Source: Candidatus Rhodobacter oscarellae (lineage in GTDB: Bacteria > Pseudomonadota > Alphaproteobacteria > Rhodobacterales > Rhodobacteraceae). From it: a DNA stretch of 64,000 nt. Location: contig NZ_LFTY01000002.1 of assembly GCF_001078595.1 (NCBI RefSeq), positions 1,136,151 to 1,200,150 of the forward strand, read 5' to 3'. This document shows positions 44,238-54,157 of this stretch, piece after piece (position 1 is the stretch's first letter; each line of letters starts with the position of its first letter). The notes under the pieces are model-generated. The model was not told where the DNA came from, searched no databases, and saw only the letters and a list, made by a program, of their open reading frames with translations. The translations under genes and the position numbers were made by a program.

Positions 44238-45353
44238 TCAAGCCGCGCCTTGCAGCAGCGCCAAGTAATCGGCCTGGGTCAATGGGCGCGGGTTGGTTTG
44301 GGACAGGCGGTCCTGGCTGGCCTTGCGCGCCATCTCAGGCAGCACAGCGGCGTCAACGCCCAGCGCGCCAAGCGTGCCGGGCAGGCCCAGCTGCGCGACC
44401 AGATCGCGGGCCCAATCATGCAGCGCCGCGCTCGGGTGCAATCCAATCGCCGCGCGCAGCTCGGACATGGCGGCGTCGGCGTGGCCCTCGTTGCAGCGCA
44501 GCACATGCGGCAGCAGCACGCCGATCAGCGTGCCGTGATGCAGACCCAGCGCGCCCAGCGGGTTGGCCATGGCATGCGCCGCGCCCAGGGCCTTTTGCAG
44601 GCACATGCCGCCCATGAGCGCGGCCATCATCATCTGCCAGCGCGCCTGCCGGTTGCCGCCGTCCTGCACCGCGATGGGCAGCCACTTGGCCGCGCGCCGC
44701 ACGCAGTCGAGCGCGATGGCGGCGGCGGGCGGGTTCTGCCAGGGGCTGCAGGTTGTCTCGATCCCATGGCTGAGCGCGTCGATGCCCGTGGCGGCGGTCA
44801 GCTGCGGCGGCAGGCTGAGCGTCAGTTCGGGATCGCAGATCACCGTGTCTGCGACCATATTGAGGTTCACCGCCACCGATTTGCGGCCGTCCAGCAGGGA
44901 CATCACGCAGGCGCGCCCGACCTCGGCCCCGGTGCCGGCGGCCGTGGGGATGGCGATCTGCGGCGAGACCTTACCGATCCCCTCAGAACCGCCCGTCTTG
45001 ACGCCATAGTCCGCCAGCGCGCCGCCATGGCTGGTCAGCAGCGCCACCGCCTTGGCCAGATCAATCGCCGAGCCGCCGCCCAGCGCGATCACCCCGTCAC
45101 AGCCCCTGTCGCGCCAGAGCTCCAGGCAGTCCAGCAGCGCCGCCTCGGTCGGGTTCTCAGGCGTTGCGTCATAGAGCACCGGCGCGAATGGCTTGGCCGC
45201 ATCCAGGGCGCGCGTCAGGATGCCCGCGGCGGCAATGCCCTTATCCGTGACCAGCAGCGGGCGCCGGATCCCAAGCCGCGCGATCTCTTCCCCAAGGCCG
45301 CTGAGCGCCCCAAAATCAAAGAGGATGCGGGACAGGTACTGGATCAGCGGCAC
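44238..45353 (-). CDS. Iron-containing alcohol dehydrogenase
   Basis: A 371-aa group III dehydrogenase. The cofactor site is GGGSAIDLAKA; the PTAAGTGAEVG block replaces the usual TSGTGSE. Metal ligands are in DALSHGIETTCSPW, GAAHAMANPLGALGLHHG and nearby histidines. It starts one base after the aldehyde dehydrogenase stop, so the two are coupled. Relatives reduce or oxidise 1,3-propanediol, lactaldehyde, or act as maleylacetate reductases; the partner genes favour catabolism of a hydroxylated compound. Confidence 0.9.
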   Translation of the reverse strand: MPLIQYLSRILFDFGALSGLGEEIARLGIRRPLLVTDKGIAAAGILTRALDAAKPFAPVLYDATPENPTEAALLDCLELWRDRGCDGVIALGGGSAIDLAKAVALLTSHGGALADYGVKTGGSEGIGKVSPQIAIPTAAGTGAEVGRACVMSLLDGRKSVAVNLNMVADTVICDPELTLSLPPQLTAATGIDALSHGIETTCSPWQNPPAAAIALDCVRRAAKWLPIAVQDGGNRQARWQMMMAALMGGMCLQKALGAAHAMANPLGALGLHHGTLIGVLLPHVLRCNEGHADAAMSELRAAIGLHPSAALHDWARDLVAQLGLPGTLGALGVDAAVLPEMARKASQDRLSQTNPRPLTQADYLALLQGAA

Positions 45354-46790
45354 CTATTCGACCTCGTAATAGATGTGCTTGGTCTCGAGGAAGTCATTCA
45401 TTGCCTCCACGCCGTGCAGCCGCCCGATGCCGCTCTCGCGGTAGCCGCCGGTCTCGACCTCGGCCAGAAGGCGGTTATGGCTGTTCAGCCAGACCGTGCC
45501 GAATTTGAGCTTGCGCGCCATGCGCATCGAGACGCCCAGGTCGCGCGTATAGACCGAGGCGGCCAGGCCAAAGCGGGTGGCATTGGCCTTGTGCAGCGCC
45601 TCGGCCTCGTCCGAGAACCTCTCGAGCGACGCGATGGGGCCAAAGAGCTCGTCCTGCACCAGATCGTGCTGGATGTCGTCGATCTCGAATATCGAGGGCG
45701 TGATGAAATACCCCCTCGCCAGGTCATTGCCGCCCGAGGTGCCGCGCAGCACCATCTGGGCCTCGTCCGCGGCGCGCTGGATGATGCCGAGCAACCGCTG
45801 CTGGTTTGGCCTGTCGATGATCGGGCCGAGCTCGGTGCCCGGGGCGCGGGCGTCGCCAGTTACGGTGGCCTCAAACGCATCGCGCAGGCGGGCGCGCATC
45901 TCGTCATAGGCGCTGTCCTGCACCAGGATGCGGCTGATGCAGGTGCACATCTGGCCGTTCAGCGCCAGCACGCCGCGCTTGATCTCGGCCACCGCCAGGT
46001 CAAGATCGGCATCGCCAAAGACCAGGGCAGGGGCCTTGCCGCCGAGTTCCAGCGAGACATGCTTGATGGTCTGGGCCGCGTTGGCCATGATCACCTTGCC
46101 GGTGCGCGAGGACCCGGTGAAGCTGATCACGTCGATCTCGGGATGGGTCGACAGCAGCGTGCCGACCTCGGTGCCATGCTCGTTGACCGAGTTGATCACC
46201 CCCTTGGGCAGGGACGCGACCGCGTCAAAGCAGGCCATCACCGCGGCGTTGGTCAGCGGCGTCTGCGGGGCGGGCTTTACCACCACGGCGCAGCCCGCCG
46301 CCAGCGCCGGCGCCACCGAGCGCACCAGCAGCGTCACCGGCGCGTTCCAGGGCACGATCACCGAGACGACGCCCGCGGGCTCGCGCGTCATCAGGCTCAT
46401 CTTGCCCGGCGCGCTCTCGAAGGTGCGGCCAAAGACGTTGCGGGCCACCCCGGCATAGTAGCGCGCCTCGCCGTAGCCCGCCGCGACCTCGTGGCTCGCC
46501 TGGGCCAGCACTTTGCCGTTCTCCTGGGACATGAGGTGAGCGATGTCATCCGCCCGGGATTCCAATATGTCGGCGAACTCCAGCAAGACCGCGGCGCGCA
46601 AACGCGGGCTGGAGCCCCAATCGGTGCGCTCAAAACCCTCCCGCGCGGCCATGACCGCCTGCGACGCCAGCTCTGCCGAGCCATTGGGCGCCTGGGCGAA
46701 GACCGCCCCGTCCGAGGGGTTTTCGACCGCGCGCCTGCCGTTCGGCGCGTCGTCCAGCCACTGCCCGCCAATATAATGCCGCCCGTCCAT
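45354..46790 (-). CDS. NAD(P)-dependent aldehyde dehydrogenase
   Basis: A 478-aa ALDH. The oxyanion asparagine is in VIVPWNAPVTLL, the cofactor loop FTGSSRTGKVIM, the catalytic glutamate LELGGKAPAL, and the catalytic cysteine in GQMCTCISR. The last differs from the usual GQxCxxxxR only by an extra neighbouring cysteine. It lies in the middle of the monooxygenase-ALDH-ADH operon and presumably oxidises an aldehyde intermediate; the substrate is unknown. Confidence 0.93.
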   Translation of the reverse strand: MDGRHYIGGQWLDDAPNGRRAVENPSDGAVFAQAPNGSAELASQAVMAAREGFERTDWGSSPRLRAAVLLEFADILESRADDIAHLMSQENGKVLAQASHEVAAGYGEARYYAGVARNVFGRTFESAPGKMSLMTREPAGVVSVIVPWNAPVTLLVRSVAPALAAGCAVVVKPAPQTPLTNAAVMACFDAVASLPKGVINSVNEHGTEVGTLLSTHPEIDVISFTGSSRTGKVIMANAAQTIKHVSLELGGKAPALVFGDADLDLAVAEIKRGVLALNGQMCTCISRILVQDSAYDEMRARLRDAFEATVTGDARAPGTELGPIIDRPNQQRLLGIIQRAADEAQMVLRGTSGGNDLARGYFITPSIFEIDDIQHDLVQDELFGPIASLERFSDEAEALHKANATRFGLAASVYTRDLGVSMRMARKLKFGTVWLNSHNRLLAEVETGGYRESGIGRLHGVEAMNDFLETKHIYYEVE

Positions 46791-46802
46791 ATGCTTAGCC
46801 TC

Positions 46803-48368
46803 TCATGCGTCTCGTCCGATTGCCCGCGCCAGAATGGATGCGGCGTCGGCACCCGCCATGGGTCCCGCCCAGGCGATGAATTGGTCGGGGCGTACCAGGA
46901 TCGCCTCGCAGCCATAGGCGTTCCTTGCCGGAAGCCTGACCCGCGTCAGCGGCACGCCTAGCGCGGCGGCCGCCTGGGCAAAGCCATCCGCCCCGGCCTC
47001 TGTCGCCGTGAGCAGGGTGAAGCCGAGCCCCAGAGCGTCCCAAAGATCGCCGCCATCCGGCATGGGTTGCGGGGCGAGGTGGTGCCCGGCCCTTGCGGCG
47101 AAGCTATGCTTGCCCCGCGCGCCCGAGACCGCGCCCGGCTCGCCCATCACAATCGGCGAGCCCGCGTAATGCGGCAGAAACTCTGTGACGTCGGCATTGC
47201 CTCCGCTGGCGCGCTGCGCCCAGGCGGCCTCGAACGCGTCCTTGTTGCGCTCCGGGGCGTAAGCTGCTGAGAAGTCGCGGAAATCCGAGATCATGCGGGT
47301 GATGAAAACGCGGTTCACCGATTGAAAGACCGGGTGGCGCTCGGCGCTGTAGCTGTCCAGCAAGCCTGGGCCGGCCCAGCCCTTTAAGGCCGCATCCAGC
47401 TTCCAGCCGAGATTGCGCGCGTCCTCAAGCCCGGTATTCACGCCATAGCCGCCATAGGGCGGGTGGCTGTGGCAGGCGTCGCCCGCGATAAAGACGCGCC
47501 CGGCGCGGTAGTCGCGCGCGTGGCTGATGCGCAGGTCCCAAAAGCCGATATGCTCGAATTCCAGCGCGAATTCTGCCCCCGCCATGTCATAGAGGAACCG
47601 CTTGAAGTCGAAATTGTCCCGCGTGGTGCCCGCGGGCACGGGGGAGTGAAAGAACCAGCCGCCATCCAGGTCCACGCGGCCCAGGAACTGCCAATAGCCG
47701 TCCATGGCGGGGTTCATGACGTTGTAGATGGACTTGCCGGGGTAGCGCTCCAGCAGCGCATGCAGCGCGCGCGAGCGAAACACCAAGAGCGCCATCTTGG
47801 GCCCCTCGTGGTCGATCTCATTCTCGATGCCGACCAGGCCGCGCGTGGTCGAGCGCGCGCCGTCGCAGCCGACCGCGTAGGGGGCGGTGATGTGGTGGGT
47901 CTGGCCGTCACATTCGTAACTTGCGGTCACACCGCTGCCGTCCTGCGCAAGGCCGGTCAGGCGCGCGCCCTCGATAAAGCGCAGCTGGGGCAGCGCGGCG
48001 GCGCGGGCGCGCAGCACCGCCTCGGTGCGATACTGCGGCAGGCGCTCGTTCTGGGCGAAGTAATAGGCTCCAACCTTGGAGCGCTGGAACCAGTCGTAGG
48101 AATAGTCGCTTAAAAGCTGGCCATAGGTCACCACACCGGCATTGCCGAAGCTGCGCGGGATCGGCGTGGCGGCCTGGATCGCCGCGGTCACGCCCCAGGC
48201 GCGGAAATGCTCGCCCGTGCGCTGCGTCAGGTTCTGGCCCTTGGGGATGTCGTGCAGCGCGGAGCTGCGCTCGAGCACCGTGGTCGCCACGCCCCGGATC
48301 GCCAGGTCAATCGCAAGGCCCAGCCCCACCGGGCCGCCGCCCGCGATGATCACTTCGGGATCAGGCAT
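46803..48368 (-). CDS. FAD-dependent aromatic monooxygenase (class A)
   Basis: A 521-aa flavoprotein of the PHBH/phenol-hydroxylase group. The FAD site is IIAGGGPVGLGLAIDLA, the DG motif is in YAVGCDGARSTTRGLVG, and the ribityl-binding block is FIAGDACHSHPPYGGYGVN, continuing TGLEDARNLGWKL. A thioredoxin-like C-terminal domain ends in ILVRPDQFIAWAG, as in resorcinol- or chlorophenol-hydroxylases. First gene of the operon with the aldehyde and alcohol dehydrogenases, so it likely starts breakdown of a phenolic compound. No regulator is adjacent. Confidence 0.9.
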   Translation of the reverse strand: MPDPEVIIAGGGPVGLGLAIDLAIRGVATTVLERSSALHDIPKGQNLTQRTGEHFRAWGVTAAIQAATPIPRSFGNAGVVTYGQLLSDYSYDWFQRSKVGAYYFAQNERLPQYRTEAVLRARAAALPQLRFIEGARLTGLAQDGSGVTASYECDGQTHHITAPYAVGCDGARSTTRGLVGIENEIDHEGPKMALLVFRSRALHALLERYPGKSIYNVMNPAMDGYWQFLGRVDLDGGWFFHSPVPAGTTRDNFDFKRFLYDMAGAEFALEFEHIGFWDLRISHARDYRAGRVFIAGDACHSHPPYGGYGVNTGLEDARNLGWKLDAALKGWAGPGLLDSYSAERHPVFQSVNRVFITRMISDFRDFSAAYAPERNKDAFEAAWAQRASGGNADVTEFLPHYAGSPIVMGEPGAVSGARGKHSFAARAGHHLAPQPMPDGGDLWDALGLGFTLLTATEAGADGFAQAAAALGVPLTRVRLPARNAYGCEAILVRPDQFIAWAGPMAGADAASILARAIGRDA

Positions 48369-48387
48369 GGCTGGGCCCCGGACGCAT

Positions 48388-49872
48388 CTAGCTATCGGTC
48401 AAGGTCTTGGCCACGGCGGTCTTCCAGTTGCTGTATTTCGCGTCGCGTGTCTCGGCGTTCATGGCCGGGGTAAAGCGCCGCTCCAGCGCCCAAGTCTCGG
48501 CAAAGCCCGCCTGGTCGGGGTAGAGCCCGGCGCGCATGCCCGCCAGCCAGGCGGCCCCCAGCGCGGTTGTCTCGAGGATCTGCGGCCGGTCCACCGGCGC
48601 GCCCAGGATGTCGGCCAGGAACTGCATCGTCCAATCGCTGGCGGTCATGCCGCCGTCGACGCGCAGCACGGCCTCGCCATCGCCGCCCATGTCGCGCTGC
48701 ATCGCCTCCAGCAGGTCGCGGGTCTGGTAGCCGACGCTTTCCAGCGCGGCGCGGGCGAACTCGTTCGGGCCGGTGTTGCGCGCCAGGCCGAACACGGCGC
48801 CGCGGCACTCGGCGTCCCAATAGGGCGCGCCCAGCCCGGTGAAGGCCGGCACCAGGATGACATCTTGCGCGGGGTCCGCGGCCTCGGCCATGGCCTGGGT
48901 TTCGGACGCCGAGTCAATGACTTGCAGCCCGTCCCTCAACCACTGCACCACGGCGCCCGCAATAAAGATCGAGCCCTCAAGCGCATAGGTCGGCTTGCCG
49001 TCCAGCTGGTATCCAATGGTGGTCAGCAGCCGGTTGTTGGAGGCGACGGGCGCCGCGCCGGTGTTCAACAGCGCAAAGCAGCCCGTGCCATAGGTCGATT
49101 TCAACATGCCAGGCTGGAAACAGGCGTTGCCAACTGTCGCCGCCTGTTGATCGCCCGCCACGCCCAGGATGGGCGTCTGCCCGCCCAGCAGGTCGGTGAC
49201 CCCGAAATCGGCGGCGCAGTCCAGCACCTCGGGCAGCATCGACACCGGCACGCCCAGCAGGGCGCAGATCTCGGCGCTCCACGCGCCCTTGTGGATGTCA
49301 TAGAGCAGCGTGCGCGCGGCGTTGGTGGCGTCGGTCACGTGCCGCGCGCCGCCGGTCATGCGCCAGATCAGATAGCTGTCCACGGTGCCAAAGCAGAGCT
49401 CTCCGGCGGCGGCGCGGGCCTGCGCGCCCTCGACATTGTCGAGGATCCATTTGACCTTGGTGCCCGAGAAATAGGGGTCCAGCAGCAGCCCCGTGGCGGC
49501 GGTCACCATCGGCTCATGCCCGGCGGCCTTCAGGGCCTGGCAGGTGTCGGAGGTGCGCCGGTCCTGCCAGACGATGGCGTTGTGGATCGGCTGCCCGGTG
49601 GCGCGGTCCCAGACCAGGGTGGTCTCGCGCTGGTTGGTGATCCCGATGGCGGCAATGTCGCTGGCGGCAAGATCCGCCTTGGACATCGCGCCCGCGCAGG
49701 TCTCGACCACCGTGCGCCAGATGTCCTCGGGGTCATGCTCGACCCAGCCGGAGGCGGGGAAATGCTGGGTGAATTCTTGCTGATCCACGGCCACGATCCG
49801 CATCTGCGCGTCAAAGATGATCGCGCGACTCGAGGTCGTTCCCTGGTCGATGGCGAGTATATGGGTCATCAA
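48388..49872 (-). CDS. glpK: Glycerol kinase
   Basis: A 494-aa FGGY-family kinase that makes glycerol-3-phosphate. The N-terminus [19 protein letters not shown] is diagnostic, as are [20 protein letters not shown] with WQDRR, and the C-terminal [19 protein letters not shown]. All active-site blocks look intact. It lies 19 bases from the monooxygenase start on the same strand but is probably unrelated in function. No glpF, glpD or glpR neighbours in the window. Confidence 0.96.
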   Translation of the reverse strand: MMTHILAIDQGTTSSRAIIFDAQMRIVAVDQQEFTQHFPASGWVEHDPEDIWRTVVETCAGAMSKADLAASDIAAIGITNQRETTLVWDRATGQPIHNAIVWQDRRTSDTCQALKAAGHEPMVTAATGLLLDPYFSGTKVKWILDNVEGAQARAAAGELCFGTVDSYLIWRMTGGARHVTDATNAARTLLYDIHKGAWSAEICALLGVPVSMLPEVLDCAADFGVTDLLGGQTPILGVAGDQQAATVGNACFQPGMLKSTYGTGCFALLNTGAAPVASNNRLLTTIGYQLDGKPTYALEGSIFIAGAVVQWLRDGLQVIDSASETQAMAEAADPAQDVILVPAFTGLGAPYWDAECRGAVFGLARNTGPNEFARAALESVGYQTRDLLEAMQRDMGGDGEAVLRVDGGMTASDWTMQFLADILGAPVDRPQILETTALGAAWLAGMRAGLYPDQAGFAETWALERRFTPAMNAETRDAKYSNWKTAVAKTLTDS

Positions 49873-50021
49873 AGCCTCCGGTTTGGGGGGATCATTTGCG
49901 CGTTGTTAACAAAGGGTCAAGCAAACTTGCCAAAAACACCCAGAGAGGGGCAATGTGGGCCCTATTGGTAGCGAGTCGCGGCGCCCTATCGGGCGCGGTC
50001 AACAGGGAGGCTGGTTGAAAC

Positions 50022-50756
50022 ATGGCCTTGGCATTGCAGATCGGCGAAACCGAACCGGATTTTCGTCGCTACGGAATCTACTTCACGCCCTCGGTGGGGC
50101 CGCTGGCCGAGTTTGGCGCAAGCTGGCTGGGCTGGGACTGCTTGGCGGCGCGCCCGCGCCCGCATCCCAAGATCCCCGGCCTGCCGAAATCCATCGAAGA
50201 GATCACCGCGACGCCGCGCAAATATGGCTTTCATGCCACGCTGAAGCCGCCCTTCCGCTTGGCCGAGCACACCAATATCAGCGCCCTGGGGCTGACGCTT
50301 GAGCGGCTCTGCGGCGAGCTGGGCACGGTTGTGCTGGACGGCCTCAGCATCAAGCGCCTTGGCAGCTTCTTGGCGCTGGTGCCGGTGGGCTCGATGGAAC
50401 CTGTCAGCGGGCTGGCCGCCCGGCTGGTGCGCGGGCTGGACAGTTTTCGCGCCCCGTCCACCGAGGCAGAGCTTGCCCGCCGCCGCATGGCCAATCTGTC
50501 GCCCGCCCAGGAAGAGATGCTGCAAAAATGGGGCTACCCCTATGTGATGAACGAGTTCCGCTTTCACATGACGCTCTCGGGGCGCCTGCCAGAGCGCGAG
50601 GCGGAGACGTGCCGCCATGTGCTGACGCCGCATTTCGCGCGGCTCATTCCGGGCCGGGTGGTGATCGACGCGGTCACGCTGGTCGGCGAGGACAATGACG
50701 GGCGTTTCCACGCGGTGCATCGCTATCCGCTGACGGGTATCCCCGCGGGAATGTGA
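50022..50756 (+). CDS. DUF1045 protein, 2H-phosphoesterase-like
   Basis: A 244-aa protein. Two HxT motifs of the 2H phosphoesterase fold are visible, in KYGFHATLKPPFRLAEHT and NEFRFHMTLSGRLPE. DUF1045 proteins are often encoded in phosphonate (phn) clusters as PhnP/PhnN companions, but no phn genes are here, so it may act on cyclic phosphodiesters generally. The ATG has GGGAGG ten bases upstream. Divergent from glpK; a small GCGCCC/GGGCGC hairpin precedes it. Confidence 0.87.
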   Translation: MALALQIGETEPDFRRYGIYFTPSVGPLAEFGASWLGWDCLAARPRPHPKIPGLPKSIEEITATPRKYGFHATLKPPFRLAEHTNISALGLTLERLCGELGTVVLDGLSIKRLGSFLALVPVGSMEPVSGLAARLVRGLDSFRAPSTEAELARRRMANLSPAQEEMLQKWGYPYVMNEFRFHMTLSGRLPEREAETCRHVLTPHFARLIPGRVVIDAVTLVGEDNDGRFHAVHRYPLTGIPAGM

Positions 50757-50803
50757 AGCCTCGGGGCTGGACGCGTCGCCGGGCCGCGCCATAGTATTCT
50801 GGC

Positions 50804-51325
50804 ATGACGTTCCTGCGCCTTCTGCTTGCCGTTCTCATCCTGGTCGCCCCCGCCAAGGCGGACGAGGCCTATGAGGCGCTGATGACCGAGCTGGCCGCCG
50901 CCCCCAGCAAGGCAGAGGCCGACCGGCTGAGCGGCGCGATCTGGCAGGTCTGGCTGACCGCGCCGGACGAGGCCGCGCAGGAGGTGCTGGACAACGCGCT
51001 GGAGCGGCGCGCCAATCACGACTTTCTGGGCGCGATCCGCGAAACGAACCTGCTGATCGAGGGCTGGCCCGACTATGCCGAGGGCTGGAACCAGCGCGCC
51101 ACGCTGTTCTACCTGACCGGGCAATTCGAGAGGTCCCTGGCCGATGTGGACGAGGTGCTGGCCCGCGAGCCGCGCCATTTCGGCGCGCTCAGCGGAAAGG
51201 CGGTGATCCTGTTCAACCAGGGCAAGCTGCCGCTGGCGCAGGTGGCGGTTCGAGAGGCGCTCAAATATCACCCGTTCCTGAATGAACGCGCCATTTTGCA
51301 GGTCAAACCCGGAAAAGACCTCTAA
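50804..51325 (+). CDS. Exported TPR protein
   Basis: A 173-aa protein with signal peptide MTFLRLLLAVLILVAPAKAD. It contains three to four TPR-like helix pairs (RANHDFLGAIRETNLLIEGW; YLTGQFERSLADVDEVLARE; NQGKLPLAQVAVREALKYHP). Probably a periplasmic protein-binding scaffold; partner unknown. It lies 47 bases behind the DUF1045 gene on the same strand. Confidence 0.85.
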   Translation: MTFLRLLLAVLILVAPAKADEAYEALMTELAAAPSKAEADRLSGAIWQVWLTAPDEAAQEVLDNALERRANHDFLGAIRETNLLIEGWPDYAEGWNQRATLFYLTGQFERSLADVDEVLAREPRHFGALSGKAVILFNQGKLPLAQVAVREALKYHPFLNERAILQVKPGKDL

Positions 51326-51434
51326 AAAAGAAGATTTGCCCCCCAGAGGCGGTTGCGTCATTGCTCGGCATTTGATTTGGTGGGGTGCGTAAAAAACGGG
51401 CATAAAAAGCCCAGGGGATGTCAGGGAGATCAAT

Positions 51435-52535
51435 TTGGCACTAGACGCCAACGGCGACGCATTCGTCGAATTCGACCGGGTACAAAAGAGCTATGACGGC
51501 GAGACGCTCGTCGTTAAAGATCTCAACCTCAGCTTGCCGCGCGGCGAGTTTCTGACCATGCTAGGGCCCTCGGGGTCCGGCAAAACCACCTGCCTTATGA
51601 TGCTTGCGGGGTTCGAGACCGCCACCCACGGCGATATCCGCCTTGGCGGCGTCTCGATCAACAACATCCCGCCGCATAAGCGCGGCATCGGCATGGTGTT
51701 CCAGAACTACGCGCTTTTCCCGCATATGACCGTGGCCGAGAACCTCAGCTTTCCGCTGGAGGTGCGCAACATGGGCAAGTCCGAGCGCGAGGGCAAGGTC
51801 AAGCGCGCGTTGGACATGGTGCAGATGGGCGAGTTCGGGGGCCGGCGGCCCGCGCAGCTCTCTGGCGGGCAGCAACAGCGCATCGCGTTGGCCCGCGCGC
51901 TGGTGTTCGAGGCCGAGCTGGTGCTGATGGACGAGCCGCTGGGCGCGCTGGACAAGCAGCTGCGCGAGCATATGCAGTTCGAGATCAAGCACATCGCCGA
52001 CAATCTGGGCATCACCGTGGTCTATGTGACCCATGACCAGACCGAAGCGCTGACCATGTCCGACCGCGTCGCGGTGTTCAATGACGGGGTGATCCAGCAG
52101 CTTGCGCCGCCGGACCTTCTTTATGAAGAGCCGCAGAACAGCTTCGTTGCGCAGTTTATCGGCGAAAACAACACCTTGATGGGCGAAGTTGTCTCGATGG
52201 CCGAGGACAAGGCCGAGGTGAAGCTCGACAATGGCGAGGTGATCGACACCGTGCCGGTGAACGTCAACGCCGTGGGCGAGCGCACGCTTGTGTCGATCCG
52301 CCCCGAGCGGGTGGAGTTCAACAAGGACCGCCTACAGCCCGGCGCGCATACGGTGCACGCCGAGGTGCTGGAGTTCATCTATATGGGCGACATCTACCGC
52401 ACCCGGCTGCGGGTGGCGGGCAACGAGAACTTCATCGTCAAGACGCGCAACGCGCCGGACCAGCGCCGCTTGCAGGCGGGCGAGAAGCTAGAGATCGGCT
52501 GGCGCCCGCAGGATTGCCGGGCACTGGACGCATGA
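51435..52535 (+). CDS. ABC importer ATPase, polyamine (PotA-like) type
   Basis: A 366-aa ATPase starting at TTG with AGGGAGAT upstream. Walker A GPSGSGKTT, Q-loop FQNYALFPH, signature LSGGQQQRIALARAL, Walker B VLMDEPLGALD and the VTHD switch are intact. A C-terminal TOBE domain (about 280-360) includes TLVSIRPERVEF and EFIYMGDIYRTRL, typical of PotA/spermidine-putrescine systems. First gene of a five-gene importer cluster. Confidence 0.94.
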   Translation: MALDANGDAFVEFDRVQKSYDGETLVVKDLNLSLPRGEFLTMLGPSGSGKTTCLMMLAGFETATHGDIRLGGVSINNIPPHKRGIGMVFQNYALFPHMTVAENLSFPLEVRNMGKSEREGKVKRALDMVQMGEFGGRRPAQLSGGQQQRIALARALVFEAELVLMDEPLGALDKQLREHMQFEIKHIADNLGITVVYVTHDQTEALTMSDRVAVFNDGVIQQLAPPDLLYEEPQNSFVAQFIGENNTLMGEVVSMAEDKAEVKLDNGEVIDTVPVNVNAVGERTLVSIRPERVEFNKDRLQPGAHTVHAEVLEFIYMGDIYRTRLRVAGNENFIVKTRNAPDQRRLQAGEKLEIGWRPQDCRALDA

Positions 52536-52658
52536 GGCCAGGGGCGGCGGCCCGGCGGGCCGCGATCCTAGCGACGATATCGAATTCCCCCTCACTGGGA
52601 GGCCTTGCCCGTGGCAAGGGGGGGAGCTTACACGGGTTCAACTATGGGAGTTAACTGT

Positions 52659-53762
52659 ATGAAAACGAAAGCACTACTGATGCTGACAGGTGCCGCCATG
52701 GCTGCGGCTCCGGCATTTGCAGGCGGCCACATGGCATCCGAATTGACCATCGTGTCCTGGGGCGGCGCCTATTCCAAGTCGCAGCTCAACGCCTATCACG
52801 AGCCCTATTCCGAGAAGACGGGCGCCACCATCCTGAACGACGACAGCTCTGCCGAGGCTGTGGCCAAGCTGCGCGCCATGAACGAGGCGGGCAACGTCAC
52901 CTGGGACGTGGTCGACGTGGTGGCCGCTGACGCGATCCGCCTCTGCGACGAGGGCCTGGCGCTGGAGATCAACCCGGATGAGGACCTGGCCGCTGCCCCC
53001 GATGGCACGCCCGCCTCTGAGGATTTCGGCGACCTGCTGGTCAGCGACTGCTTCATCCCGCAGATCGTTTACTCGACCACCTTCGGCTACCGCACCGACA
53101 TGGTGGGCGACACGCCGCCGACCACCGTCTGCGCCGTGTTCGACACCGAGGCCTACCCGGGCAAGCGCGCGCTGGAGAAGCGCCCGATCAACAACATGGA
53201 ATGGGCCCTGATGTGCGACGGCGTCGCCAAGGCGGACGTCTATGACGTGCTGTCGACCCCGGCGGGGCAGGACCAGGCCCTGGCCAAGCTCGGCACCATC
53301 AAGGACGACGTGATCTGGTGGTCCGCGGGCGCCGACACGCCGCAGCTGCTGGCCGATGGCGAGGTCGTTATGGGCTCGACCTATAATGGTCGCCTGTTCA
53401 GCGTGATCGAGGAGCAGAAGCAGCCCGTGGCGATGCTCTGGGACGCGCAGGTCTTCGACCTGGACGGCTGGATCATCCCCGCCGGCCTGAGCCCCGAGCG
53501 TGAGGCGCGCGCGCGTGATTACATCATGTTCGCGACCGACACGCAGCGCCTGGCCGACCAGGCCAAGTACATCTCCTACGGCCCGGCACGCATGTCGTCC
53601 GCGCCGCTGGTGGGCCAGCATGCCGACCTGGGCATCGACATGGCGCCGCACATGCCGACCGATCCGGAGAACGCCAAGAACACGCTGCTTTACAACTACG
53701 AGTTCTGGGCCGACTACCGCGACGACATCGACGCCAAGTGGCAGGCCTGGCTGGCGCAATAA
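52659..53762 (+). CDS. ABC importer binding protein, spermidine/putrescine type
   Basis: A 367-aa periplasmic protein with signal peptide [20 protein letters not shown]. The PotD/PotF-like start is [20 protein letters not shown], with a hinge block [20 protein letters not shown] and a late [20 protein letters not shown]. The start at 52659 has GGGAG upstream; the longer frame to 52605 lacks a signal sequence. Polyamine or a related amine is the likely ligand, though opine- or amino-alcohol-binding relatives exist. Confidence 0.92.
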   Translation: MKTKALLMLTGAAMAAAPAFAGGHMASELTIVSWGGAYSKSQLNAYHEPYSEKTGATILNDDSSAEAVAKLRAMNEAGNVTWDVVDVVAADAIRLCDEGLALEINPDEDLAAAPDGTPASEDFGDLLVSDCFIPQIVYSTTFGYRTDMVGDTPPTTVCAVFDTEAYPGKRALEKRPINNMEWALMCDGVAKADVYDVLSTPAGQDQALAKLGTIKDDVIWWSAGADTPQLLADGEVVMGSTYNGRLFSVIEEQKQPVAMLWDAQVFDLDGWIIPAGLSPEREARARDYIMFATDTQRLADQAKYISYGPARMSSAPLVGQHADLGIDMAPHMPTDPENAKNTLLYNYEFWADYRDDIDAKWQAWLAQ

Positions 53763-53775
53763 GCGCTGGTGCCCG

Positions 53776-53844
53776 TAGGGCGGGACTTGTCCCGCCCCGC
53801 TCAATAAAAATCACTCAGCTAGGGCGGGACAAGTCCCGCCCTAC
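53776..53844. repeat. REP-like doublet, family 2, in inverted arrangement
   Basis: Copy A (53776-53800) is GTAGGGCGGGACTTGTCCCG plus CCCCG. Copy B (53821-53844) is the reverse complement type, with AA instead of TT at the centre and ending CCCTAC. Together they form an inverted pair about 20 bases apart, like a BIME. They separate the binding-protein gene from the DUF1330 and permease genes and can form strong hairpins. Confidence 0.82.
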
Positions 53845-53863
53845 AATCAGACGGAGGGGACAC

Positions 53864-54157
53864 ATGCCAAAAGGCTACATGATCGCGTTCGGCAGGGTGG
53901 ATAACCCAGAAGCCTACCAAGAATACGCGTCCAAGAATAACGACATCTTCTCCAAATACGGCGGCAAGTTCCTGGTCCGGGGCGGCCAGTGCGTCATGCC
54001 CGAGGGTGAGACACTGCCGCGCCAGGTGGTGATCGAGTTCCCTAGCTATCAGGCCGCGCAGGACGCCTATAACAGTCCTGAATACCAAGAAAATTTAAAG
54101 ATCCGTCTCGCCAATGCGGAAACCATGGCGGTGATCGTGGAAGGTTGGGATGGCTGA
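53864..54157 (+). CDS. DUF1330 protein inside the importer operon
   Basis: A 97-aa protein of the dimeric alpha-beta barrel (ferredoxin-like) group: [20 protein letters not shown] at the start, then [10 protein letters not shown], and [20 protein letters not shown]. The ATG has GGAGGGGA upstream. Its stop overlaps the first permease gene by eight bases, so it is translated with the transporter. DUF1330 function is unknown; enzymatic action on the imported compound or regulation are both possible. Confidence 0.88.
   Translation: MPKGYMIAFGRVDNPEAYQEYASKNNDIFSKYGGKFLVRGGQCVMPEGETLPRQVVIEFPSYQAAQDAYNSPEYQENLKIRLANAETMAVIVEGWDG

Noticed and set aside
44217-46961. 914-residue plus-strand frame opposite the alcohol and aldehyde dehydrogenases
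   Set aside because: A typical high-G+C antisense shadow rich in Arg, His, Gln and Gly; the opposite strand carries two complete enzymes.
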